Below are positions 1 to 7,719 of a stretch of DNA of 64,000 nucleotides, piece after piece. Under the pieces are notes generated by a model. The model saw only the letters and a program-made list of their open reading frames with translations. It did no database searches and was not told where the DNA came from. Numbering within the stretch: position 1 is the stretch's first letter; each line of letters begins with the position of its first letter. A program made the translations under genes and the position numbers. This DNA comes from Brevibacterium sp. W7.2 (GTDB lineage Bacteria > Actinomycetota > Actinomycetes > Actinomycetales > Brevibacteriaceae), in the NCBI RefSeq assembly GCF_018137945.1, contig NZ_CP073089.1, positions 992,001 to 1,056,000 of the forward strand, given 5' to 3'.

Positions 1-436
1 TGCCGGATCATTCCCGACGATCACGAGATGATTGTCTGACGTTTCCGCCGAGGTTATTCCGGTGGCACGTGTGCGATTCCCGCCGGTGCGCGACGATGAG
101 CCGGCACGGTCTCAGTGCCCGGCATTTCGCAGATCGATCTCGGGCCGTCTCCTATTCGCCACCGGCGTCTTCCGTCTCAGGTCAGAGCGGTGCGCGAGGC
201 CCGTCCTCGGGGTGCTGGAAAGCGATCTCGATGCGCAATTGTGATCGCCATATGAACGTCTTGTTAAGGCATTGAAATAAACGCATGAATGCCGCCGCCG
301 TCAATTGCCATTTCGGCCGAAATCCGAGATGAAAGCTGACACACCCTTGTCCGGTGTGCTCCATTCGAATAGGCTCCGAATCAACAAGCGGCAATGACGC
401 CTTGTTAGTCCGCAGAATCCGAAGGAGACAACGGAA
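1..436. other. Upstream region without a supported gene
   Basis: No credible gene is seen here. Short open frames exist on both strands, but none has a ribosome binding site or a recognisable product. The stretch from about 235 to 300 is less GC-rich than the rest and may hold the promoter of the next gene. A perfect palindrome TTTCGGCCGAAA lies near 310, and an imperfect inverted repeat (ACACACC / GGTGTG) lies near 340-360. Either could be an operator, but nothing identifies the protein that would bind. Confidence 0.4.
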
Positions 437-2086
437 ATGCAAGACATATGGCCGGTCCTCATCAATGTGGGCCTTGCAATTCTCATTCTCATCGTCACGT
501 GGATCGTCGCCTCGATCGTCAAATGGGCGATCGGCAAGCTCGTGGCCAAGATCCCGGCTCTGCAGAGAGACGGGCACAACGGCCAGCAGATCGGCCGCTC
601 GGTCGGGCAGATCGCGGGCCTCGTCATCTGGATCCTCGGTCTCATCGCGGTACTCCAGCTGTTCGCCCTCGATCAGGTGCTCACGCCGCTGCAGGGACTG
701 GCGAACGGAATCTTCGGGTTCCTGCCGAACATCATCGGCGCCGGTTTCATCTTCCTCATCGGCTACGTGTTCGCGAAGATCGCCAAACAGCTCGTCGTCA
801 CCGCCCTCGGCACCGTCGATCTCAGCCGGCTGACCTCGAAGTTCCGGTCGATCGGTGATCGCGCGGTCAGCGTCGCGGACTCCGATGGAGGCTTCCGTCG
901 TCCCGGTGGCACATCGCAGCCGACGGCGAACCTCGACCAGGTCAATCCTCAGGGCGCGCCCATGGGTCAGGGCGGACCGGCGGGACCGGGCCAGCCCGGT
1001 GGTCAGCCGCCGCAGGATCAGCCGATGCCGCCGCAGGGTCAGCCCGGCCAGGGTCATCCGGGTCAGGGCCATCCCGGCCAGGGCCATCCGGGCCAGCAGG
1101 GCTACGGTCAGCCGGGGCATCCCGGTCAGCAGGGGCACCCCGGCCAGCAGGGACACCCTGGCCAGCAGGGCTACGGTCAGCCGAACGCGCAGGCCGATGC
1201 GAACGCTCGGGTGGTCAACCTCGTCGGCAATCTCGTCTTCGGAATCATCATCATCGTCGTCTCGATCGCGGCGCTTCAGGTGCTCGGCATCGCAGCTATC
1301 TCCGATCCCGCGCAGCAGATGCTCGAGATGTTCCTCCAGGCGATCCCGCTCATCATCGCCGCGGCGATCCTGCTCACCATCGGCTGGGTGATCGCGAAGT
1401 TCCTCGGCAACCTGCTCGAGGAGATCCTCCGCGGTGTCGGCACCGATAAGGCGATCGACTCGATCGGCATCTTCCCCGCGGGCACGAGCGCGTCGTCGGT
1501 GATCACGAAGATCGTCCAAGTCGCCATCATGATCTTCTTCGCGATCATGGCCACGAGGATGCTCGGCTTCCCCGAGATCACCAACATCCTCAATGAGATC
1601 CTCGCGCTGGGCGGCAGCGTCCTCTTCGGTGCGGTGATCATCGCGGCCGGCTTCCTCATCGCGGCGCTCATCGGAAAGTTCATCACGAACAACATCGCGA
1701 GCAAGGTGCTGCGCTATTCGGCGATCGCTCTGTTCATTGCGATGGGCCTGCGCTACATGGGCATCGCGGACTCGATCATCAACCTCGCGTTCGGTGCCGT
1801 TGTCATCGGTGGAGCCGCCGCCGCGGCACTCGCCTTCGGCCTCGGCGGTCGAGAGGCCGCAGCACGGCTGCTCGGCAAGGTCGAGGATGAGGCGGCCGAC
1901 GTCGTCGAGTCCTCGGTCGGCGATCCGACCGGCGACCGCCTCGGCGGTGCGACCGGCCGCGCTCCCGGTGCCGGTCCGGTCGGCGGTGCCGGCCCAGTCG
2001 GCGGCGGTGCGGCTCCCGGTGCCGGCCCTGGTACGGGCTCGGTCGGTGACGGCCCCCGCAGCGACGGCCCCAACCACAGCGACTGA
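437..2086 (+). CDS. Multi-helix membrane protein, MscS/TM-helix-repeat type
   Basis: Predicted polytopic membrane protein of 549 residues. Hydrophobic segments lie at about residues 5-30, 55-80 and 95-118. After a long linker, more follow at about 258-285, 300-325, 360-375, 390-415, 428-445 and 450-475. The last helix ends in a motif like AFGLGGREAAARLL, which resembles the pore helix of MscS-type mechanosensitive channels, and the amphipathic repeats resemble the conserved TM-helix family. Residues about 155-255 are a Pro/Gly/Gln/His-rich linker with GQ-GHPGQ repeats, and the C-terminal 45 residues are Gly/Pro/Ala-rich. The ATG at 437 is preceded by AAGGAGA at proper spacing. No MscS beta domain is obvious after the last helix, so gating activity is an inference. 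Confidence 0.75.
   Translation: MQDIWPVLINVGLAILILIVTWIVASIVKWAIGKLVAKIPALQRDGHNGQQIGRSVGQIAGLVIWILGLIAVLQLFALDQVLTPLQGLANGIFGFLPNIIGAGFIFLIGYVFAKIAKQLVVTALGTVDLSRLTSKFRSIGDRAVSVADSDGGFRRPGGTSQPTANLDQVNPQGAPMGQGGPAGPGQPGGQPPQDQPMPPQGQPGQGHPGQGHPGQGHPGQQGYGQPGHPGQQGHPGQQGHPGQQGYGQPNAQADANARVVNLVGNLVFGIIIIVVSIAALQVLGIAAISDPAQQMLEMFLQAIPLIIAAAILLTIGWVIAKFLGNLLEEILRGVGTDKAIDSIGIFPAGTSASSVITKIVQVAIMIFFAIMATRMLGFPEITNILNEILALGGSVLFGAVIIAAGFLIAALIGKFITNNIASKVLRYSAIALFIAMGLRYMGIADSIINLAFGAVVIGGAAAAALAFGLGGREAAARLLGKVEDEAADVVESSVGDPTGDRLGGATGRAPGAGPVGGAGPVGGGAAPGAGPGTGSVGDGPRSDGPNHSD
1020..1190 (+). repeat. In-frame tandem repeats coding a GHPGQ linker
   Basis: Degenerate units of 12-24 bp built from CAGGG/CCATCC/CGGGCCAG words repeat through the membrane-protein gene. 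They code for GQPGQ and GHPGQQG units. The repeat keeps the frame, so it is part of the gene and likely length-variable between strains. Confidence 0.8.
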
Positions 2087-2152
2087 ACCTCGTCCGGCTC
2101 GAGCCGCTCGCCGCATTCTCCGCGGGGGCAGCTCGGCCGGAATGGCAGTCAG

Positions 2153-2192
2153 CGGCGCCGGTGTCCGAGAGCGATCTCGGGCACCGGCGCCG
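2153..2192 (+). terminator. Hairpin terminator after the membrane-protein gene
   Basis: Two 18-base arms (2153-2170 and 2175-2192) pair with a single G-T wobble around a GCGA loop and are followed by TTT. The hairpin lies 66 bases after the stop codon and separates the gene from the repeat block downstream. Confidence 0.7.
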
Positions 2193-2200
2193 TTTCGCGC

Positions 2201-2985
2201 GATGGCGCGCCGGATGTGGCGCTTGCGAAAAGTTGTTCTGCAGGCGAGAAGTTCGGGGCGCGCGGGTTCTGCGGGCCAAAAGTAGAACTGCGGGCGATCA
2301 GTCGTCCACAAATCTACTTTTGGCCGACATGGGCCGTGGCGAAGGCGTGTCGTCGCACTGATCGTGTGGCGAGGAGCTGCGCCGTACGGGCAGTGTCGCG
2401 GTAGCCGCGGGCCGCAGCACCGACTGTGTAGTGACTGGCTCGCTGTCGCCCCGCCGCGTCGCACCGATCGGCAATGGCGCGCCGCATGTGGCGATGGCGA
2501 AAAGGTGTTCGGCAGGCGAAAAGTTCGGGGCGCGCAGGTTCTGCGGGCCAAAAGTAGAACTGCGGGCTTTCAGTCGTCCGCAGTTCTACTTTTGGCCGAC
2601 ATGGGCTGTGGCGAAGGTGTGTCGTCGCACCGATCGTGTTGCGAGGCCGCGCCGCACGGGCGGTGTCTCGCGCGGTAGACGCGGGCCGCAGCGCCGATTG
2701 TGTAATGACTGGCTCGCTGTCGCCCGCCGCGTCGCACCGATCGGCAATGGCGCGCCGGATGTGGCGCTGGCGAGAAGTTGTTCTGCTGGCGAGAAGTTCG
2801 GGGTGCGCGTGTTCTGCGGGCCAAAAGTAGAACTGCGGGCGTTTAGTTCCCTGCAGTTTTACTTTTGGCCGACAGGGGCCGTGGAGAAGGTGTGTCGCCG
2901 CGGCGGACCGTGCGGTGGGGGCTGCGCCGCGCCGCACGGGCAGTGTCGCGGCAGCCGCGGGCCGCAGCGCCGACTGTGTAGCGGC
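2201..2985. repeat. Three tandem ~272-bp units, each with a 20-bp-arm hairpin
   Basis: Units begin at about 2202, 2474 and 2747 (spacing 272 and 273) with ATGGCGCGCCG(G/C)ATGTGGCG. The third unit decays after about 2985. Each unit carries an inverted repeat: arms 2274-2293/2306-2325, 2546-2565/2578-2597 and 2819-2838/2851-2870. The middle copy is perfect over 20 bp, and the third differs only by changes that become G-U pairs in RNA. No open frame is conserved between units and no ribosome binding site is seen, so I read this as non-coding. It fills most of the 970-bp gap between flanking genes. Confidence 0.85.
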
Positions 2986-3056
2986 AGACACGACGTTGTC
3001 CGGCCATGTCGCACCGACCGCGGCGCACCACCTGCGCCACAACCCCAGCGGGGGCG

Positions 3057-3773
3057 TCACATGGGGATGGCGGCGACCGTGATGCCCATGACGGCGAGGA
3101 TGCCGGCGGAGACGGCTTCGATCCAGAAGTCGGTGCTGCGGCGCTGGAGGGCAGCGGCGGCGTATCCGGCGATGAGGGCGAGCAGGATCTGGTAGGCGAG
3201 CAGCAGGCCGACGACGATCGCGACGAGGAGCACGTAGTCGGTGCCCGCGGGGGAGGCGGGGACGAGCGTCGGCATGACGGCGAGGAAGAAGAGGCCCGCC
3301 TTGGGGTTGGACAGGGAGGAGAGCAGGCCGCGGCGGTAGGAGATGATCGAGGCGAGCTGGCCCCACGGGTGGGCGCCCTTGGCCGGGGCCACCTCGGCGA
3401 CGAGGTCATCGGCGACGATGTCATCGGTGGCCGCCGCGATCTCGCCGACGGGGCCGAGCGGGGCGGTGCCGCGCAGTTCGCTGCGGATCTTCAGCGCCTG
3501 CCGGGCAGCGAGGACGCCGAGGAAGCAGAGGTAGGCACCGCCGACGATCTTGAGCACGAGGAGCGCCGAGGGGTAGGCGGTGAGGAGTGCGGAGATCCCG
3601 GTGAGCGCGGCGATCATCCAGATCGTCATGCCGGTCGCCGAACCGAGGGAGTAGATGAGCCCGGCCTTGCGGCGCAGTGCCGAGAGACGCACGGTGAGGA
3701 TCGTCTCGGGTCCGGGGGTGACCGCGAGAACGGTGGCGGCGCCGGCGATGGTGATGAGCTCAGGACCGGTCAT
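3057..3773 (-). CDS. LysE/RhtB-family amino-acid exporter
   Basis: Membrane protein of 238 residues of the LysE/RhtB translocator family, which export basic or small amino acids. The N-terminus has the family signature TPGPETILTVRLSALRRKAG at about residues 14-35, and five or six hydrophobic helices follow. The start is ATG at 3773, preceded on the minus strand by CAGGAG. A longer upstream reading frame exists but has no hydrophobic or conserved content. The gene is divergent from a LysR-type regulator, as in lysE-lysG, so regulation by that neighbour is likely. The substrate cannot be read from the sequence. Confidence 0.88.
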   Translation of the reverse strand: MTGPELITIAGAATVLAVTPGPETILTVRLSALRRKAGLIYSLGSATGMTIWMIAALTGISALLTAYPSALLVLKIVGGAYLCFLGVLAARQALKIRSELRGTAPLGPVGEIAAATDDIVADDLVAEVAPAKGAHPWGQLASIISYRRGLLSSLSNPKAGLFFLAVMPTLVPASPAGTDYVLLVAIVVGLLLAYQILLALIAGYAAAALQRRSTDFWIEAVSAGILAVMGITVAAIPM

Positions 3774-3951
3774 GGGACTCCTGTCGGGGTGGTGGTGCGA
3801 GTGCTGGCGAGGACGAACGAGCCGGATGCCGGCCGATTGCGGCCGAGACGCGGCGGCGCGAATCACGCCGATGACCAGTCTGCCGCAGAAAAAGCGTTGC
3901 GAAAAGCAATCATTCTCAAACGATCATCAGGCGGCACCGAACGATCTCGGC

Positions 3952-3957
3952 TACCCT
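3952..3957 (+). promoter_or_regulatory. -10 box TACCCT of the LysR-type gene, leaderless
   Basis: TACCCT ends 6 bases before the ATG at 3964 and no Shine-Dalgarno sequence is present, which predicts transcription starting at the start codon. The 3885-3935 stretch upstream is A-rich, with GCGAAAAGC and ATCATTCTCAAACGATCAT, and may hold the regulator's binding site. Confidence 0.55.
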
Positions 3958-3963
3958 GGACGG

Positions 3964-4863
3964 ATGTGGGACCTCCAGCGCCTGCGCGTGTGGCGGGCCG
4001 TCGTCGCGACCGGCTCGGTCGTCGCCGCCGCGCGCAGCCTCAACTACACCCCGGCCACTGTGAGCCAGCACATCACGACTCTGCAGAAGGCGGTCGGCGC
4101 CGAGCTCTACCGCCGGTCGGGACGCGGGATCGAGATCACCGAACTCGGGCGCCGCCTCGCCGAGGAGTCCTCCGACGTCTTCACCGGCCTCGGCCGCCTC
4201 GACGGCCTCGTCGAGAGCTTTAGCGCCGTCCACCGCCCGCGGATGCGCATCGCGGCGTTCACCTCCTTCAACGCCGTCCTCCTGCCCGACATCATCGGCC
4301 CCGTCGCCCTCGAACACGAGGACCTGCGCTTCGACATCCAGCTCAACGAACCGGCGAAGGTCCGCCGCAGCCACTGCACGATCGAGATCCGCAACGAGGT
4401 CCCCCAGGACGAGGAGGGCAGCCTGCCGGGGATGTCGCGGACCGTGCTCTTCGACGACGACTACCGGGTCGTCGTCTCCGAACGCCATCCCTTCGCCGGC
4501 CGCGACTTCGTGCCGTTCAAGGAGCTCGCCGACGAACGCTGGGTCAACTACGACCTGTGGAACGGTCCGACGAGCCGCGTCGTCGATCTCGCGTGCGCTG
4601 CCGCAGGATTCGAGCCGACGATGTTCGCCGCCTCCGAGGACGACTACGCCGCACTCGCCCTCGTCGCGGCGAACCTCGCCGTGACCGTGCTGCCCCGGCT
4701 CTCGACCGAGCACCTGCCGCCCGGCCTCGTCGCCGTCGACCTCACCGACCCCACCCCGGTGCGCCGCGTCGTCATGCACGTCCGTGACCGTGAAGCCCAC
4801 CTGCCGCACGTGCGGGCCTTCGCCTCCGCCGCCGAGGCGGTCGCCGCCGACCGCTTCCCCTGA
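3964..4863 (+). CDS. LysR-family transcriptional regulator
   Basis: Regulator of 299 residues. The N-terminal winged helix-turn-helix is clear: MWDLQRLRVWRAV, then a recognition region NYTPATVSQHITTLQKAVG at about residues 28-46. A periplasmic-binding-protein-like effector domain follows from about residue 90 to 295. The ATG at 3964 is chosen because the family alignment starts there and a -10 box sits 6 bases upstream. The gene is divergent from the LysE-type exporter, so it probably senses the exported amino acid and activates export, as LysG does. The effector is not deducible. Confidence 0.88.
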   Translation: MWDLQRLRVWRAVVATGSVVAAARSLNYTPATVSQHITTLQKAVGAELYRRSGRGIEITELGRRLAEESSDVFTGLGRLDGLVESFSAVHRPRMRIAAFTSFNAVLLPDIIGPVALEHEDLRFDIQLNEPAKVRRSHCTIEIRNEVPQDEEGSLPGMSRTVLFDDDYRVVVSERHPFAGRDFVPFKELADERWVNYDLWNGPTSRVVDLACAAAGFEPTMFAASEDDYAALALVAANLAVTVLPRLSTEHLPPGLVAVDLTDPTPVRRVVMHVRDREAHLPHVRAFASAAEAVAADRFP

Positions 4864-4920
4864 ACAGTCGTCCGGCTTCCCCCGGACACCGCACCCCGGA
4901 CTGCGGTTGGGGCGCTCCCC

Positions 4921-4970
4921 GAGGTGGATCCCGCTCGACTTCGCGGCGAAAATCGAGCGGGATCCACCTC
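4921..4970. repeat. Perfect 18-bp inverted repeat
   Basis: Arms 4921-4938 and 4953-4970 (GAGGTGGATCCCGCTCGA and its complement) are perfect, and the 14-base loop can itself pair through TCGC/GCGA. There is no T-run, so this is not a textbook terminator although it lies 57 bases after the LysR-type gene. The loop contains the word ACTTCGCG, shared with another intergenic hairpin at 12446. Confidence 0.75.
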
Positions 4971-5068
4971 CGGGAGGCAATTCCCACGGCCGCGCCCCGG
5001 CACCGACCCGCCTCGGCAGCCGCTGCCTCCCTCACAGTCGGCTGAGACCTCCTGAGAGTCCGGTGGGA

Positions 5069-5074
5069 TAGGCT
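5069..5074 (+). promoter_or_regulatory. -10 box TAGGCT of guaB3, leaderless
   Basis: TAGGCT lies 6 bases before the GTG at 5081. This favours GTG 5081 over GTG 5075, which would leave no room for transcription initiation. Confidence 0.5.
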
Positions 5075-5080
5075 GTGCGC

Positions 5081-6214
5081 GTGAGTTCTGAAATCGAGAT
5101 CGGCAAAGGCAAGCGCGGTCGTCGGGGCTATTCGCTCGACGACATCGCCATCATCCCCGCACGTCGCACCCGCGATCCCGAGGATGTCTCCCTGTCCTGG
5201 CAGATCGACGCCTACCACTTCGAGCTGCCGTTCATCGGCGCGCCCATGGACTCGGCGATGTCACCGGACACCGCCATCGCGCTCGGGCGCCTCGGCGGTC
5301 TCGGCGTCCTCGACCTCGAGGGCCTGTGGACCCGCTACGACGATCCCGCCCCGCTGCTCGCCGAGATCGCCCAGCTGCCCTCGGACATGGCGACCTCCCG
5401 GATGCAGGAGCTCTACTCCGCCCCGATCCGCGCCGACCTCATCACCGCCCGCCTCGCGGAGATCCGCGACGCCGGCGTCACCGTCGCCGGGGCCCTGACC
5501 CCGCAGCGCACGCAGCAGTTCTACAAGACGGTCGTCGATGCCGGTGTCGACATCTTCGTCATCCGCGGCACGACCGTCTCGGCCGAACACGTCTCCTCCC
5601 AGGCCGAGCCGCTCAACCTCAAGCAGTTCATCTACGAACTCGACGTCCCCGTCATCGTCGGCGGGGCCGCCACGTACACCGCCGCCCTCCACCTCATGCG
5701 CACGGGCGCTGCCGGCGTCCTCGTCGGCTTCGGCGGGGGAGCGGCGGCGACGACGCGGCGCACGCTCGGCATCCACGCCCCGATGGCCACCGCGATCGCC
5801 GACGTCCACGCCGCCCGCCGCGACTACATGGACGAATCCGGCGGCCGCTACGTCCACGTCATCGCCGACGGCGGTCTGGGCACGAGCGGCGAGATCGTCA
5901 AGGCCTTCGGCGTCGGCGCCGACGCCGTCATGCTCGGCACCGCGCTCGCCCGCGCCACCGAAGCCCCCGGCCGCGGCATGCACTGGGGTGCCGAAGCCCA
6001 CCACCCCGAGCTGCCCCGCGGCCACCGCGTCGAACTCGGCACGGTCGGCAGCCTCGAGCAGGTCCTCTTCGGCCCCGGTCGCACCGCGATCGGCGAACTC
6101 AACCTCGCCGGTGCCCTGCGCCGGGCGCTCGCCACGACCGGTTACGTCGACCTCAAGGAGTTCCAGCGCGTCGACGTCACCGTGTCCCCGTACCAGCCTG
6201 GATCGGTGGTCTGA
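5081..6214 (+). CDS. guaB3: GuaB3-type IMP dehydrogenase/GMP reductase-family protein
   Basis: TIM-barrel protein of 377 residues in the GuaB3 branch of the IMPDH/GMP-reductase superfamily. It has the N-terminal family pattern EIEIGKGKRGRRGYSLDDI and the barrel motifs DSAMSPD, GRLGGLGVLDLEG and HVIADGGLGTSGEI. It lacks the CBS pair and is shorter than IMPDH (~500). The catalytic loop reads GFGGGAAATTR, where IMPDH and GMP reductase carry a Cys before TTR. The Cys is therefore absent here, as I recall for mycobacterial GuaB3. A cyanobacterial GuaB3 has been reported as a GMP reductase; activity of this Cys-less form is open. It heads the guaB3-SURF1-DUF3817-guaA cluster. Confidence 0.88.
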   Translation: MSSEIEIGKGKRGRRGYSLDDIAIIPARRTRDPEDVSLSWQIDAYHFELPFIGAPMDSAMSPDTAIALGRLGGLGVLDLEGLWTRYDDPAPLLAEIAQLPSDMATSRMQELYSAPIRADLITARLAEIRDAGVTVAGALTPQRTQQFYKTVVDAGVDIFVIRGTTVSAEHVSSQAEPLNLKQFIYELDVPVIVGGAATYTAALHLMRTGAAGVLVGFGGGAAATTRRTLGIHAPMATAIADVHAARRDYMDESGGRYVHVIADGGLGTSGEIVKAFGVGADAVMLGTALARATEAPGRGMHWGAEAHHPELPRGHRVELGTVGSLEQVLFGPGRTAIGELNLAGALRRALATTGYVDLKEFQRVDVTVSPYQPGSVV

Positions 6215-6215
6215 T

Positions 6216-7205
6216 CTGTTCCGTCTGGCACTGACTCCCAAATGGCTGGGGTCCCTGGTCTTCGTCCTCGTGCTCGTCAGCTGCTTCGTCGGCCTGTCGG
6301 CCTGGCAGGTCGACCGTGCCCAGCACAAGAACGACGTCGTCTCGGCGACCGACATCGATGAGACGAAGGACTTCAACGAGGTGATGGGCGCTCAGGCTCC
6401 GATGCCCGGCATCCTCGCCGACCAGCGCGTCAGCCTCACCGGCCGGTGGCTGCCCGACGACCAGGTCGTCGTCCCGGGGCGGATCAACGACGGCGAGGAG
6501 GGCTTCTGGGTGGTCACGATGTTCGCCCCCGACGACGCCCGCCTCGGCGAGGGAGCCGTCGCGGACACGACCGGCAAGACGATCGCGATCCCCGTCCTCC
6601 GCGGCTTCACCACCGACGAGGAGACGGCGATGAACTCGCGGGCCCTCGAGGGTCCGGTCGCCCTCGAAGCGCGCATCGGCCCCGTCGAGGGACCTGAACC
6701 CGGCACCGGTCTGCCCGATGGACAGGTGAAGACCGTCTCGACCTCCCAGCTCATCAACCTCTTCCCCGACCTGCTCACGTACTCCGGCTTCCTCATGCCC
6801 GAGACCGCGACCGGGGCGGCCGCCTCGGTGGGCACCGGAGGACTGACCCAGGTCGACACGACGACGACCCGTGACGAGGGCGGCTTCGACGTCCAGTCCG
6901 CGGTCTACGCGATCGAATGGCTGATCTTCGCCGGCATGGCCCTCTACATGTGGTGGCAGCTGCTGCGTGACGACTATGTCAGGACCCGCCTCGGCGAGGC
7001 CGGGGGCAGTGCGAAGGATCCGCAGGCCGGCGGCGACTACGTCATCGTCAAACCCGCAGGCCAAGCCCGGATCGACCCCGAGGTGATGTCCGGGCTGACC
7101 GGACTGCCCGCCCACCGGCACGGTGGAGCGAAACCGCGCAGAGCCGACAGCCAGACCCAGCCCTCCCCGACTGCCAGCACCACGACCGAAGGACCCGAAG
7201 CGTGA
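6216..7205 (+). CDS. SURF1-family protein, probable CTG start
   Basis: SURF1-family protein (cytochrome c oxidase assembly) of about 329 residues. A first membrane helix, LGSLVFVLVLVSCFVGLSAWQVDRAQ, spans about residues 10-30. A soluble loop with LTGRWLPDDQVVVPGR and VLRGF follows, and a second helix lies at about residues 228-248. The family normally begins with a short leader before helix one. In this frame there is no ATG, GTG or TTG between the guaB3 stop and that helix. CTG at 6216, with GGTGG 7 bases upstream and directly after the guaB3 TGA, is the best start. The C-terminal ~45 residues are Pro/Thr/Ala-rich. It overlaps the next gene by 4 bases (GTGA). Confidence 0.85.
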   Translation: MFRLALTPKWLGSLVFVLVLVSCFVGLSAWQVDRAQHKNDVVSATDIDETKDFNEVMGAQAPMPGILADQRVSLTGRWLPDDQVVVPGRINDGEEGFWVVTMFAPDDARLGEGAVADTTGKTIAIPVLRGFTTDEETAMNSRALEGPVALEARIGPVEGPEPGTGLPDGQVKTVSTSQLINLFPDLLTYSGFLMPETATGAAASVGTGGLTQVDTTTTRDEGGFDVQSAVYAIEWLIFAGMALYMWWQLLRDDYVRTRLGEAGGSAKDPQAGGDYVIVKPAGQARIDPEVMSGLTGLPAHRHGGAKPRRADSQTQPSPTASTTTEGPEA

Positions 7206-7639
7206 GCGACCACCCCGAGAACCTCGATTCCCGCCCCGAGGTCGACGAGTCGAACCTGTGGAGCGTCAAGCGCTTCACCTCGGCGCGCAATGCCCTGAAG
7301 TTCTACCGTGTCATGGCGATCATCACCGGCACGATGCTGATGATCCTCACGGTCGAGATGATCTACAAGTACCTCATCGCCCCGGACCCGTCGACGGCGC
7401 TGATGTTCGGTGACTTCAATCTCGCCGCGGCGATCGCGATCAGCCACGGCTGGTGCTATGTCGTCTACCTCATCGGCTGCTTCTGGCTCAATCAGCAGAT
7501 GCGCTGGAGCCTCGGCCGCTACCTCATCCTCGCCCTCGCCGGCGTCGTCCCGGTGATGTCGTTCATCCTCGAACGCCGCATCCACCGCCAGGTCGAAGCC
7601 GAGCTCGCCGCCGCCGTCGTCGTCGCTCCCAGGAGCTGA
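7202..7639 (+). CDS. DUF3817 small membrane protein
   Basis: Membrane protein of 145 residues with three hydrophobic helices (about residues 34-55, 72-98 and 103-122) and the DUF3817 pattern [25 protein letters not shown] and [16 protein letters not shown]. Function is unknown. The GTG start overlaps the SURF1 stop (GTGA), so the two are translationally coupled. In actinobacteria this family commonly sits between SURF1 and guaA, as here, which hints at a role with the respiratory membrane. Confidence 0.85.
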   Translation: MSDHPENLDSRPEVDESNLWSVKRFTSARNALKFYRVMAIITGTMLMILTVEMIYKYLIAPDPSTALMFGDFNLAAAIAISHGWCYVVYLIGCFWLNQQMRWSLGRYLILALAGVVPVMSFILERRIHRQVEAELAAAVVVAPRS

Positions 7640-7706
7640 GGACCCCCGCCGAGGCGGTCGCCGGGTTCCGTCCGGAGCCGGCGATCCGGTGCGTCCCGCC
7701 GTTGAT

Positions 7707-7712
7707 TAGACT
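7707..7712 (+). promoter_or_regulatory. -10 box TAGACT of guaA
   Basis: TAGACT is followed by TGGGGGC and then the ATG at 7720. The 7-base spacing predicts a leaderless mRNA, although GGGGG could also serve as a weak Shine-Dalgarno in a longer transcript from upstream. Confidence 0.5.
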
Positions 7713-7719
7713 TGGGGGC

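Noticed and set aside
32..275. Two short plus-strand frames at the window start
   Set aside because: No ribosome binding site, no hydrophobic or conserved segment, and overlapping frames of similar low-complexity content.
1020..1190. Possible CRISPR-like array from regular short repeats
   Set aside because: The repeats are in frame, have no unique spacers and code a GHPGQ linker.
182..2551. A 789-codon open frame on the minus strand across the first membrane-protein gene and the repeat block
   Set aside because: It is antisense to a gene with clear hydrophobic periodicity and a ribosome binding site. Its product is Arg/Asp/Glu-rich low complexity typical of high-GC shadow frames, and it runs through non-coding repeats.
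2201..2985. CRISPR array or rRNA/tRNA cluster in the 272-bp repeats
   Set aside because: Units are long and nearly identical throughout, with no spacers, no cloverleaf and no rRNA words.
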